Shown here: in pieces, positions 1-6,876 of the stretch | How positions within the stretch are numbered: position 1 is the first letter of the stretch | How the letters are laid out: every line of letters begins with the position of its first letter | Source of the DNA: JBCCFW01 sp039029535 | Lineage (GTDB): Bacteria; Acidobacteriota; JBCCFW01 | Assembly: GCA_039029535.1 (NCBI GenBank) | Contig: JBCCFW010000206.1 | Coordinates: forward strand, 1-12,899 | Reading direction: 5' to 3' | Length of the DNA: 12,899 nucleotides | Notes under the pieces: generated by a model | What the model saw: the letters and a program-made list of their open reading frames with translations, nothing else | What the model was told of the DNA's origin: nothing | The model's database searches: none | Made by a program: the position numbers and the translations under genes

Positions 1-139
1 CGAGTCGATCCCCTTCGATGAGACGCGGGGCTACGTGAAGGCGGTGCTCTGGAACCGTGAGCTCTACCGCTGGAGCCATGGCCTGGGTGCCACCGACTCC
101 GAGCGCGACGAGCCGGTCGCGCTGGAGCGACGACCATGA
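1..139 (+). CDS. Soluble lytic murein transglycosylase, C-terminal end (partial)
   Basis: Only the last 45 codons are present; the reading frame begins at base 2 and ends with TGA at 137-139. The translated end opens with ESIPFDETRGYVKAVLWN, which matches the IPF-E-TR-YV signature near the C-terminus of Slt/MltE-type lytic transglycosylases of the goose-lysozyme fold. These enzymes cleave glycan strands of peptidoglycan in the periplasm. The catalytic glutamate and any superhelical domain lie to the left of the window and cannot be checked. The stop overlaps the next start as ATGA (136-139), so the two genes are probably co-translated. Family assignment rests on one short motif, so it is good but not certain. 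Confidence 0.72.
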   Translation, partial: ESIPFDETRGYVKAVLWNRELYRWSHGLGATDSERDEPVALERRP

Positions 140-495
140 AGTCCGGCAGCACGCGCTGGGTGAGTCGAGCGCTCCTCGTCGTGATGGTGATCGTCTTCGT
201 CTTCGTGCTCGACCGCATGGCGAAGCAGGGAGCGGTGCTCCAGGAGAAGCTCGAGGAGAAGGAGGCCGTCGAGGGCGGGGCTCCCGGCGATCGACGCAAG
301 CCGCTCGACCCACGCATCCCGACCGACCGTCCGGACTGGCGGAAGGTCGAGCGTCGTGTCGAGCCGGTGAGGGCCTCGCGTTCCCGGTCCGATGACCCTG
401 GGGCTTCCGAGACGACGACCGAGCCGGCGACGGCGCCGACGACTCAGGCCGCAACGAAGCCTGCCGAGCCCGGCGACGGAACCACGTCTCCGTGA
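136..495 (+). CDS. Small single-pass membrane protein, function unknown
   Basis: A 119-residue protein with a short basic N-terminus, one hydrophobic segment at about residues 10-26 (rich in Val, Phe and Leu), then a charged, probably helical stretch with many Glu and Lys (about 30-47). The tail from about residue 85 is low-complexity, rich in Thr, Ala, Pro and Glu. No lipobox or known domain is visible. The layout suggests an inner-membrane anchor with a soluble, partly disordered tail, but topology is inferred. ATG at 136 overlaps the upstream transglycosylase stop (ATGA) and the gene's own stop overlaps the kinase start (GTGA, 492-495). The tight packing on both sides and typical high-GC codon use argue that it is a real gene. 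I do not recognise the family. Confidence 0.7.
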   Translation: MKSGSTRWVSRALLVVMVIVFVFVLDRMAKQGAVLQEKLEEKEAVEGGAPGDRRKPLDPRIPTDRPDWRKVERRVEPVRASRSRSDDPGASETTTEPATAPTTQAATKPAEPGDGTTSP

Positions 496-1289
496 GCGAG
501 CGCCCGCTGGTGCCGCCGGGCTTCGTCGAGCTCACGCCGCGTCCCCGCTGTCGACTCCTCGTCGTCGAGCCCCTGGCCGAGCAGTGGTCGGCCGGCCTGC
601 CCGACGAGGGCGAAGGCGAGTCGCTCCGTCTGGGCGGTCGTGGCGGTCTTCGTCGGGTGGCGACCGAGCTCGGTCCGGCTCTCGTGAGACGGACCCGCCG
701 GGGTGGTCTCCTGCGTGGCGTGCTACCGGACCGCTTCTTCTCCGCGACACGGGCACGATGCGAGTTGGAGGCGGGCGTCCGTCTTCATGAACGCAGCCTC
801 GCGCCACGTCCGCTGGCTCTCGAGGTCACGGGCTGGCCGCTTCACGGGATCCGCCTGGCCTTTCTCGAGGTGCCGGGAGCGATCGACCTGCTGCGTCTCT
901 CTCGTGAGCGGCCCGAGCGATGGAGCGAGCCGGGCTTGGGCCGGCTGGTCGGGCGGACGGTCGCGGCAATGCACGACGCCGGCGTCGCTCATCCCGACCT
1001 GAACCTGTCGAACCTGCTCCTGGAAGAGGAAGCGTCCGAGCGAGTGCTCGTCTGCGATCTCGATGGAGCGGGCGTGGGGGAGCGGCCCGTCTCCACGTCG
1101 GAGCGTGAGGACGAGCTGCTCCGCCTGTGTCGCAGCGTCGACAAGCGGGCAAGCAGTCGGACGCTCTCGGCCTGGGGACGACGCGCCGTGCTCCAGGAAA
1201 CCCTGCCGGCGGAGCGACGTCGTTCCTTCTGGACGCGGGCACGAACGGCTCATCAGCAGCACCGCCGACTGGGACGCGTCGAGGACTGA
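492..1289 (+). CDS. Kdo/WaaP-family lipopolysaccharide kinase (KdkA-like)
   Basis: A 265-residue protein with the signature of the lipopolysaccharide kinase family (Kdo kinase/WaaP, protein-kinase-like fold). The basic glycine-containing segment at about residues 66-82 (RRTRRGGLLRGVLPDRFF) matches the family's RRGG region near the nucleotide site. The catalytic loop is HPDLNLSN at 167-174, with Asp169 the likely base and Asn174 a metal ligand. The metal-binding DFG equivalent is DLD at 189-191. Family members phosphorylate Kdo or heptose in the LPS inner core on the cytoplasmic side. The GTG start overlaps the upstream stop as GTGA. Length is close to KdkA proteins (around 240-260 residues). 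The exact sugar acceptor is inferred from family resemblance and the Kdo genes nearby; another sugar or a protein substrate is possible. Confidence 0.8.
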   Translation: MSERPLVPPGFVELTPRPRCRLLVVEPLAEQWSAGLPDEGEGESLRLGGRGGLRRVATELGPALVRRTRRGGLLRGVLPDRFFSATRARCELEAGVRLHERSLAPRPLALEVTGWPLHGIRLAFLEVPGAIDLLRLSRERPERWSEPGLGRLVGRTVAAMHDAGVAHPDLNLSNLLLEEEASERVLVCDLDGAGVGERPVSTSEREDELLRLCRSVDKRASSRTLSAWGRRAVLQETLPAERRRSFWTRARTAHQQHRRLGRVED

Positions 1290-1395
1290 GCGAGCGTCGG
1301 GCCGGTGTCGATCGGCAAGAGTCCATGAGCGCTGGACAAGACCGCCCTGACGGAGCCATTCTCGCGGAAAGGGCCTCACGCGGAGGGTGAGTCGA

Positions 1396-1415
1396 TCACC
1401 GGTGCTCGCCGGTGA
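1396..1415 (+). repeat. Perfect 7-base inverted repeat (stem-loop or operator)
   Basis: TCACCGG, then a six-base spacer TGCTCG, then CCGGTGA: the arms are exact reverse complements. No T-run follows, so it is not a standard intrinsic terminator. It lies 30 bases before the GTG start of the AsmA-like gene, where an operator or a structured leader could sit. A short chance palindrome in GC-rich DNA is also possible. Confidence 0.4.
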
Positions 1416-1431
1416 GCCGCGGAGTGGGGCT

Positions 1432-1439
1432 GGGGAGGA
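1432..1439 (+). promoter_or_regulatory. Ribosome-binding site of the AsmA-like gene
   Basis: GGGGAGGA ends six bases before the GTG at 1446. It is a near-ideal Shine-Dalgarno match and decides the GTG start, since no ATG in that frame precedes the hydrophobic signal anchor. Confidence 0.7.
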
Positions 1440-1445
1440 CTGTCC

Positions 1446-2654
1446 GTGAAGCGCATCGTCATCGCTTGTTTCGTCTTGTTGCTCCTGGCCGTCGCCGCCG
1501 TGGCGGGCCTGCGTTTCTTCTTGCAGGCGAAGCTCACCGCCGAGCTCGACCGGGAGCTGGCCAAGCTCGAAGGAGAGACCGTCACGCGGGGGGACGTCAC
1601 GCTCGCCTGGAACCTGAGGAAGCTCACCGTCGAGGAGCTCCGGTCGGAGGACGAGGAGGGGGGCGTGACCACGGTGGCGTCGCTCGATCTCATGAGCACG
1701 CCCCAGGCCTTGCTCGAAGCCGGCGGTGGTGACGGTACCGAGCCGGTGCGCGTGACCGAGATCTCGTGGTCCGATGCGACCTTCGCTCACGAGGACGACG
1801 TGTTCCGCGTGAGGCAGGGGCGCGTCGACCTCAGCCAGGCGACTCGGCTCGGCGAGTTGGCTCGACAAGAGACCCGACAGCCGGTTCACGTCGACATGAC
1901 CCTCGAGGACATCGACCTCGAGAGCGCCGGCGACGTCCTGCACTTCGACCGCGCCGAGCTCGTCGCCGACTTGAAGGGCGATCTCGTCGTCGAGGTCGAG
2001 CGCTTCGAGATGACCGCGGACTGGGCGACGCTGTCACTCGACGGCTTCTTCAGCCGCGACGTCTCCGTGTCCGAGGACCCGCCGATCCTCGTCGACGTCG
2101 AGCTGAAGGTCGAGCTCGAGCCCCGGAAGGTGCTCGGGCGGGCGGCCTCCACGGACGACTACAGCTTCGATCGGCTGAACCTCGACTTCGCTCTCGACTT
2201 CGAGCTCGGTGAAGAGATGTCCAGCGTGGTCGACGAGGCCGAGCTTCAGCTCAGCATCGACGAGCTCTCGGCGGCGTTGCCGGCCGAGGCCCGCGTCGGC
2301 TGGCTCGCAGAGTTCCCGCTGGTCAACGGTGAGCTGCGCTTGCAGCAGCTCGAGCTCGACCTGGGCTGGGAGGACGAGCTCCTCCGACTGCGCGAGCTGC
2401 ACGTCGAGACTCGGGACGGCACGATCACCGCGAACCAGGACTTCGCCTTGATGGGCATCCTCCCGATGCCGACCACCGGAAGCATCGAGGTGCGCGACGC
2501 CACGAGCTGGATGCTGCGCTTCACCGAATTCCTCGAGAACGAGCTCGGTCAGAAGTTCGAGCGACGCGGTGCGGGCCTGGTCATGGAGCTCGATGGGTTG
2601 GGAGGCGGTGGCGCGGGAGGCCTGCCGCCGGGCTTCGGCAGCGACCTGCCCTGA
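1446..2654 (+). CDS. AsmA-like membrane-anchored periplasmic protein, uncharacterised
   Basis: A 402-residue protein that begins with a basic residue pair and one hydrophobic anchor (about residues 4-26), followed by a long soluble part visibly rich in Asp and Glu. The body repeats short alternating hydrophobic/acidic stretches such as VHVDMTLEDIDLES and RLNLDFALDFELG, typical of extended beta-rich repeats seen in AsmA/TamB-like and GspN-like proteins. The last 20 residues are Gly/Pro-rich. Such proteins span the periplasm and are linked to outer-membrane biogenesis or lipid transport. There is no catalytic motif. It has its own ribosome-binding site and is convergent with the LPS gene run, from which it is separated by only five bases. 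The family call is by overall texture, not by a diagnostic motif, and should be treated as tentative. Confidence 0.6.
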   Translation: MKRIVIACFVLLLLAVAAVAGLRFFLQAKLTAELDRELAKLEGETVTRGDVTLAWNLRKLTVEELRSEDEEGGVTTVASLDLMSTPQALLEAGGGDGTEPVRVTEISWSDATFAHEDDVFRVRQGRVDLSQATRLGELARQETRQPVHVDMTLEDIDLESAGDVLHFDRAELVADLKGDLVVEVERFEMTADWATLSLDGFFSRDVSVSEDPPILVDVELKVELEPRKVLGRAASTDDYSFDRLNLDFALDFELGEEMSSVVDEAELQLSIDELSAALPAEARVGWLAEFPLVNGELRLQQLELDLGWEDELLRLRELHVETRDGTITANQDFALMGILPMPTTGSIEVRDATSWMLRFTEFLENELGQKFERRGAGLVMELDGLGGGGAGGLPPGFGSDLP

Positions 2655-2663
2655 TCCGATCAG
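2651..2663. repeat. Palindrome spanning two convergent stop codons
   Basis: CTGATC-C-GATCAG is a perfect 6-base inverted repeat around one central base. It contains the TGA of the AsmA-like gene and, on the other strand, the TGA of the heptosyltransferase gene. The stem is too short and lacks T-runs, so a working bidirectional terminator is doubtful. Confidence 0.4.
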
Positions 2664-3697
2664 TCGGAGAGCTTGGCCAGGACGCTTCGTCGGACTCGCT
2701 CGACCTCCAGCTCGCCCAGTGGCTCGTGCACGATGACCTCGTGCGCGTCGCCCCAGGGCCGGTTGATGACCGGGTCCGACGGCCCGAACAGCGCGAGCAC
2801 CCGGGTGTCCACGCCGGCGGCGAGGTGCATGGGGCCGGTGTCACCAGTGACCACGAGGTCCACGCCCCGCAGCACCTCGGTCAGCTCGAGCAGGTCGGTG
2901 CGTGGCGTGAGCTGCACGCGGCCCGGCTCGCCCAGCGCCGCTCGTGCCTCCTCGCCCTCTCGGGGTGAGCCCCAGGCGAGGACGACGGTGAGCTCGTCCG
3001 ACAGCGAACGCGCCAGCTCGACCCAGCGCGCGAGGGGCCAGCGCTTGCGTAGCCCCTTCTTCGTGGCCGAGGCGAAGGGAAAGAGCAGCACCCGAGGTCG
3101 GCCGAGCGGCTCGAGGAACTCGTGCGCTCGCTGCACGCGCTCCGGTGCGAAGCGCAATCCGTGTTCGACGGCGATCTCTTCGTCGTCGGGGAGGAGACCG
3201 GCGGCACGACCGAGGAGAAAGGCGCGCTGGATGCGCGTGAGCACGGGCTCGGCAGGGTAGGGCACCACCTCGTCGTAGACCCAGTGCGCCGTCTCCTTCG
3301 AGCCGCCCGGGCCGAGCCCGACGAGACGCGTGTCGCCGCCACGGGCCAGGCGCGCGACGCGACTGGCCTTGAAGGTGCCGTGCACGTCGAGGATCAGCTC
3401 GTAACGCGCCTTGCGTAGCTCGGTGCGGAGCTCGAGCCAGGTCGAGAGGGCGTCCGGCCAGCGCCACGGACGTCGGAGGCTCGCGGCGAGCGAGCGTCTT
3501 CGCAGCACGTGGATGCGGTCGATGAAGTCGAGCCCCTCGAGCAGGCCCGCCGACAGCTCCTCGACGACCCAACCGATGGTCATCGACGGATGACGTCGTC
3601 GGATTGCCTTCACGAGCGGGAGCGTGCGGACCACGTCACCGACCGCACCGAGGCGGACGATCAGCAAGCTCGTCGGTGTCTCGGGATCGGCGCTCAC
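2660..3697 (-). CDS. ADP-heptose:LPS heptosyltransferase (GT9 family, WaaC-like)
   Basis: A 345-residue GT-B glycosyltransferase of family GT9. The N-terminal Rossmann segment has RLGAVGDVVRTLP (15-27), where Asp21 matches the essential Asp13 of E. coli WaaC. The donor-binding domain shows KRWPLARW (218-225) and the family hallmark GDTGPMHLAA (285-294). The enzyme transfers L-glycero-D-manno-heptose from ADP-heptose to the LPS inner core at the cytoplasmic face. The central DVHGTFKASRVARLA stretch resembles WaaC (first heptose onto Kdo) more than WaaF, but the split is not secure, so no symbol is given. The GTG start overlaps the lapB stop as GTGA (3694-3697). It is the last gene of the minus-strand run and fits directly with the Kdo genes before it, since Kdo is the acceptor for the first heptose. 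Confidence 0.88.
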   Translation of the reverse strand: MSADPETPTSLLIVRLGAVGDVVRTLPLVKAIRRRHPSMTIGWVVEELSAGLLEGLDFIDRIHVLRRRSLAASLRRPWRWPDALSTWLELRTELRKARYELILDVHGTFKASRVARLARGGDTRLVGLGPGGSKETAHWVYDEVVPYPAEPVLTRIQRAFLLGRAAGLLPDDEEIAVEHGLRFAPERVQRAHEFLEPLGRPRVLLFPFASATKKGLRKRWPLARWVELARSLSDELTVVLAWGSPREGEEARAALGEPGRVQLTPRTDLLELTEVLRGVDLVVTGDTGPMHLAAGVDTRVLALFGPSDPVINRPWGDAHEVIVHEPLGELEVERVRRSVLAKLSD

Positions 3698-4866
3698 CAG
3701 CCCTCTTCGAGGACCATGGTGCCCCAGCGATGACAGTGCGGGCAGCGCCAGGTCGCTTCATCGGTGCGGTAGCGACAGCGCAGGCACGAGTGCGGCAGCT
3801 CGGGCGTGGCGGCGAGGATCTCGCGACAGCGCCGCGCCTGTTCCCGATCGACCACGCCGCTGCTGGCCAGGTCCCAGGCGACGCGGTGCACCGCCGTCGC
3901 CCGCGGGGCCCCACCGAAGGCCTCGAGCACGAGCTGGCGGGCTTCGTCGTCACGCCCGGCACCGGCGCGACGTCGGGCGAGAGTGGCCTTCACGCGCACG
4001 TCGCGAGGACGTTGGCTGGCGAGCTCTTCGAGGACGTCGTCGTAGCCACGCTGCTCGCCGGAGGCCGCGTGCAGGGTCTCGAGCCGCTCGAGCACGAGCA
4101 CGCCGTGCTCGGGATGATCCCTCACGAGCTGCTGCCAGGTGCGACCCGCCTCGACCTTGTGACCCTGACGAAGGAAGAGATCGCCGAGGTGGATGCGCGC
4201 CGGAATGCAGTCGGGGTCGAGCTTGAGCGCCTTGTCCAAGTGCTTCCGCGCCGGCTTGTGCTCGTCGCGGAGCATGAGCTCCTCGCCGACGCGGTCGTGC
4301 AAGAAGGCCAACACGCGTTCTTCGCGCTCGCGATCACTGGCGAGGGGGACGAGCTTCTCCTGAACGGCGAGCGCGCGCTCCCAGTCCCCGCTGCGCTCGG
4401 CCAGCCGGCGGATCTGACGCCATGGGCCTGGCTCCTTCGGACGCAGCTCGGAGATCTTCTCGAAGGACTCCTGCGCCTTGTCGAGGAAGCCGGCGGCCTC
4501 GAAGTCGCGGCCGAGGGAGGTGAGGGCGGCAATGCGCTGAGCGCGCGTGAGGCCCGAGCGACCCAGGACGGAGCGGTGGATGCGCAGTGCGCGCTCGCCC
4601 TGGCCGAGCTCGCGGTGCAGGTCACCAAGGAGGAGGTAGACCTCCACGGCGTCGGTGTCTTCCTCGACGACCTCGCGCAGGGCCTGGATCGCCTGCTCGC
4701 GCTCACCGGCCAACACCGCCGAGAGACCGGCTGAGAGACCGGGGTGCAATCCGCGGTGATCCATCCGTCCACGGACCGGCTTCTCGGCCTTCCGCATCCA
4801 GCGGTAGAGACCGAAGAGGATGAGCAGCGAGACGACGAAGGCCGCCGGGATCAGGAGCTCGGTCAC
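3694..4866 (-). CDS. lapB: LPS assembly protein B, TPR protein with rubredoxin-like zinc ribbon
   Basis: A 390-residue protein with the LapB (YciM) layout: one N-terminal membrane helix (about 4-22), a long array of tetratricopeptide repeats (about 45-340) and a C-terminal rubredoxin-like metal site. The site uses Cys361, Cys364, Cys375 and Cys378 (CLRC, then ten residues, then CPHC). In E. coli, LapB sits on the cytoplasmic face of the inner membrane, helps LPS assembly and directs FtsH to degrade LpxC, which sets LPS output. Length matches the E. coli protein (389 residues). The GTG start overlaps the lapA stop as GTGA (4863-4866), as expected for the lapA-lapB pair, and its own stop overlaps the heptosyltransferase start. 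All key cysteines are intact. The regulatory role here is inferred from the family. Confidence 0.9.
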   Translation of the reverse strand: MTELLIPAAFVVSLLILFGLYRWMRKAEKPVRGRMDHRGLHPGLSAGLSAVLAGEREQAIQALREVVEEDTDAVEVYLLLGDLHRELGQGERALRIHRSVLGRSGLTRAQRIAALTSLGRDFEAAGFLDKAQESFEKISELRPKEPGPWRQIRRLAERSGDWERALAVQEKLVPLASDREREERVLAFLHDRVGEELMLRDEHKPARKHLDKALKLDPDCIPARIHLGDLFLRQGHKVEAGRTWQQLVRDHPEHGVLVLERLETLHAASGEQRGYDDVLEELASQRPRDVRVKATLARRRAGAGRDDEARQLVLEAFGGAPRATAVHRVAWDLASSGVVDREQARRCREILAATPELPHSCLRCRYRTDEATWRCPHCHRWGTMVLEEGW

Positions 4867-5243
4867 GGCTGGTCGTCGGGCTCGCTCACGACCACGTCGA
4901 GCTCGGCCGGTCGGTGGAGATCTTCGTCGAGCGGCAAGTTGCGCAGGCGCGAGAGCTCGGCCTCGAGGTCGGCGGCGCGCCGACGGGCTGCGCGGATCTC
5001 TCCTGAGCGGGCCAGGCTGCCGACGGTCGCCAGCAGGGCGGCGACCGCGAAGCCGACCAGGAATCCGATGGCGACCACCAGCACGGCCGGGAGGCTCACC
5101 TCGAGCCCGTGCCAGGGCGAGAGGCTCACGCTGGCGGCGTTGCTGTTCCAGTAGAGGAACAGCGCGAAGTAGGAGGCCACCACGAAGAGGATGGCCAGCT
5201 CGAGACCTCGGCGAACGGCGTCCGTGGTCGACTCAGCGCTCAT
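4863..5243 (-). CDS. lapA: LPS assembly protein A (LapA/YciS, DUF1049 family)
   Basis: A 126-residue membrane protein with two hydrophobic segments (about 13-32 and 50-73) separated by a short loop containing WNSNAASVSL, a pattern typical of DUF1049/LapA, where an Asn residue is followed by a short beta-like stretch. After the second helix comes a charged helix likely to form a coiled coil (about 78-101), then an acidic tail. E. coli LapA is 102 residues, so this one carries a slightly longer tail. LapA works with LapB in LPS assembly at the inner membrane. ATG at 5243 is preceded by AGGGA-like purines at short spacing. An 80-base gap separates it from kdsC, the largest gap within the run except the upstream regulatory region, so a secondary promoter could sit there though none is clear. 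Confidence 0.85.
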   Translation of the reverse strand: MSAESTTDAVRRGLELAILFVVASYFALFLYWNSNAASVSLSPWHGLEVSLPAVLVVAIGFLVGFAVAALLATVGSLARSGEIRAARRRAADLEAELSRLRNLPLDEDLHRPAELDVVVSEPDDQP

Positions 5244-5323
5244 GCTTCCCTGTCTCCCGACACGTCGTCCGACGCGTCTCCCCGATCATGACACCGCCGG
5301 CCCCGGGTGCCAGCACCGTTTCC

Positions 5324-5863
5324 TCAGCCCGCGTCGGGGGCCGGTTCTCCCATCCTCTCGATCAGCCCCTGCCAGGCTCCCTGAGCCCGCAGGATCGTCT
5401 CGATGAGGTCCCGCACGCAGCCGTCACCACCGTCTCGCACCGAATGCCAGTGGGCGATCGCCGCGACCTCCGGGCAGGCGTCCGAGGGAGCAGCGGCCAG
5501 GCCGACCCGACGCAGCAGGGGCAGGTCGATGACGTCGTCTCCCATGTAGGCAACTTGCTCGAGAGCCAGCTCCTGGCGAGCGAGGATGTCCTCGAGCACC
5601 GGCAGCTTGACCGGATGCCCCTGGTGGATCTCGTCGAAGCCCAGCTCCTCGGCCCGCAGAGCCGTCGCCTCGACGCGGCGGCCGGAGAGGATGCCCGTGA
5701 GTAGGCCTGCCGACTGGGCGAGCTTGAGGCCCATCCCGTCGCGGACGTGGAAGGTGCGTCCCCAGTCGCCCTCGGGACCGTAGAGAAGACGACCGTCGGT
5801 CAAGACACCGTCGACGTCGAGGAGGAGCAGGCGGATCTTTCGACAGCGGTCTTCGAGGCTCAT
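5324..5863 (-). CDS. kdsC: 3-deoxy-D-manno-octulosonate 8-phosphate phosphatase
   Basis: A 179-residue HAD-superfamily phosphatase of the compact, cap-less C0 type. Motif I is LLDVDGVLTDG with nucleophile Asp16 and acid/base Asp18; motif II is SGR with Ser60; motif III is Lys86 in GHPVK; motif IV is GDDVIDLP with Asp109 and Asp110 binding magnesium. The enzyme hydrolyses Kdo 8-phosphate to Kdo plus phosphate in the cytoplasm, normally as a tetramer. Length agrees with E. coli KdsC (188 residues). The ATG at 5863 lies 13 bases after the kdsD stop and has a good ribosome-binding site (GAGAGGA) in that gap. The position after kdsA and kdsD supports KdsC over other small HAD phosphatases. Confidence 0.93.
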   Translation of the reverse strand: MSLEDRCRKIRLLLLDVDGVLTDGRLLYGPEGDWGRTFHVRDGMGLKLAQSAGLLTGILSGRRVEATALRAEELGFDEIHQGHPVKLPVLEDILARQELALEQVAYMGDDVIDLPLLRRVGLAAAPSDACPEVAAIAHWHSVRDGGDGCVRDLIETILRAQGAWQGLIERMGEPAPDAG

Positions 5864-5868
5864 GGCCG

Positions 5869-5875
5869 TCCTCTC
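5869..5875 (-). promoter_or_regulatory. Ribosome-binding site of kdsC
   Basis: On the minus strand GAGAGGA ends five bases before the ATG at 5863. It fills the short gap after the kdsD stop and supports this start. Confidence 0.6.
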
Positions 5876-5876
5876 G

Positions 5877-6876
5877 TCATCGCGGGAGGCGGACGAGGTC
5901 GTGGAAGTGCACGATGCCGAGCGGTCGGCCGTCGTCCTCGACCACGACCAGCGAGGTGATCTTTCGGGGCCACTCCATGAGCTCGCGCGCCTTGGCGGCC
6001 AGGAGCTCGGGTGCGACCGTGCGCGGCTGACGGCTCATGACCGAGTCGGCAGTCAGGTCGAGCGGCATGTCGACGCGCTCGAGCAGGCGTCGGAGGTCGC
6101 CGTCGGTGATGACACCGAGGAGCTTGCCGTCCTCGGAGAGCACCGTGGTCATGCCCAGGCGCTTGGCCGAGATCTCCTGGATGACGTCGCGGATCTTGGT
6201 GTCGGGTCGCACCTCGGGTAGCTCGTGTCCCGAGTGCATGACATCGCGCACGCGCAGGAAGCGAGCGCCCAACTTGCCTCCGGGATGGAAGCGCGAGAAC
6301 TGCTCGGCCGAGAATCCCTTCTGCTCCATGACCGCCATGGCCAGGGCGTCCCCGAGCGCGAGGGTGGCCGTGCTCGACGCCGTGGGCGCCAGGCCGAGGG
6401 GGCAGGCCTCGGCCGGTACCGAGATGTCGAGGAAGAAGTCGACCGCTCGGGCGAGGGTGGTGTCGGGAGAGGTCAACCCGATCATCCGCGAAGTCATGTC
6501 GCGGAGCAGCGGGAGCAGGCGGGTCAGCTCTTCGTTTTCTCCGCCGTGGCTGATGAGCACTGCGGTGTCGCCGGGAACGACCCCGCCGAGGTCGCCGTGG
6601 ACCGCTTCGACCGGATGGAGAAAGAAGGCGGGCGTGCCCGTGGAGGAGAACGTCGCGGCGAGCTTGCGTCCGATGAGACCCGACTTGCCCAGGCCGCAGA
6701 ACGCGACGCGACCAGAGCTGCCGGCGATGGCCCCGACGGCGGCCGTGAACTCCGGGCCGAGACGGGGGAGCAGGGCCTGGATGGCGGCGGCCTCTGCCTC
6801 CAGGACCCGACGCGCGGTCTCCAGGGCAGCCGCCTCGATCTCGCTAATCCCTCGCTCGGCTCCGACTCTCGCTCAT
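5877..6876 (-). CDS. kdsD: Arabinose 5-phosphate isomerase, with an apparent one-base frameshift near its start
   Basis: The enzyme converts ribulose 5-phosphate to arabinose 5-phosphate, the first committed step to Kdo. The protein has an N-terminal SIS sugar-isomerase domain with GLGKSG (catalytic Lys near residue 64), the STGTPAFFLHP and HGDLG motifs, a serine/glycine loop SHGGENEE, and FHPGGKLG, followed by two CBS domains (about 210-270 and 275-330). As written, the frame carrying all these motifs is open from a TGA at 6873-6875 down to the stop at 5877 but has no ATG, GTG or TTG until a GTG at 6560, inside the domain. If one G of the run at 6849-6851 is removed, the frame joins ATG at 6876 and gives MSESRSRARISEIEAAALE as the N-terminus and a 332-residue protein; E. 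coli KdsD has 328. The function is firm; the start is inferred. Non-standard CTG or ATT starts at 6824 or 6848 are weaker options. Confidence 0.88.

Larger units (their letters stand above)
1290..1445 (+). other. Intergenic region upstream of the AsmA-like gene
   Basis: This 156-base gap separates the kinase gene from the next gene on the same strand. It holds a perfect 7-base inverted repeat (1396-1415) and a strong ribosome-binding site (1432-1439). A hexamer TGGACA at 1333-1338 is five of six to the sigma-70 -35 consensus, but the best -10 partner 18 bases on, CATTCT, is poor, so a promoter here is only a guess. No small gene with convincing coding character was seen. Confidence 0.5.

Noticed and set aside
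723..1943. A 406-codon minus-strand open frame across the kinase, the gap and the AsmA-like gene
   Set aside because: It crosses two well-supported plus-strand genes and shows no recognisable domain.
2651..2663. Bidirectional intrinsic terminator at the convergent stops
   Set aside because: The palindrome is only 13 bases, with a practical stem of about five pairs and no T-run on either side.
3604..4734. A 376-codon plus-strand open frame opposite lapB
   Set aside because: The minus strand has LapB with TPRs and four zinc-binding cysteines; the plus frame is a composition shadow.
6524..6843. A real C-terminal extension of KdsA
   Set aside because: The added residues are Arg/Ser/Pro-rich, out of frame with the conserved KdsD sequence on the same strand, and unlike any KdsA tail.
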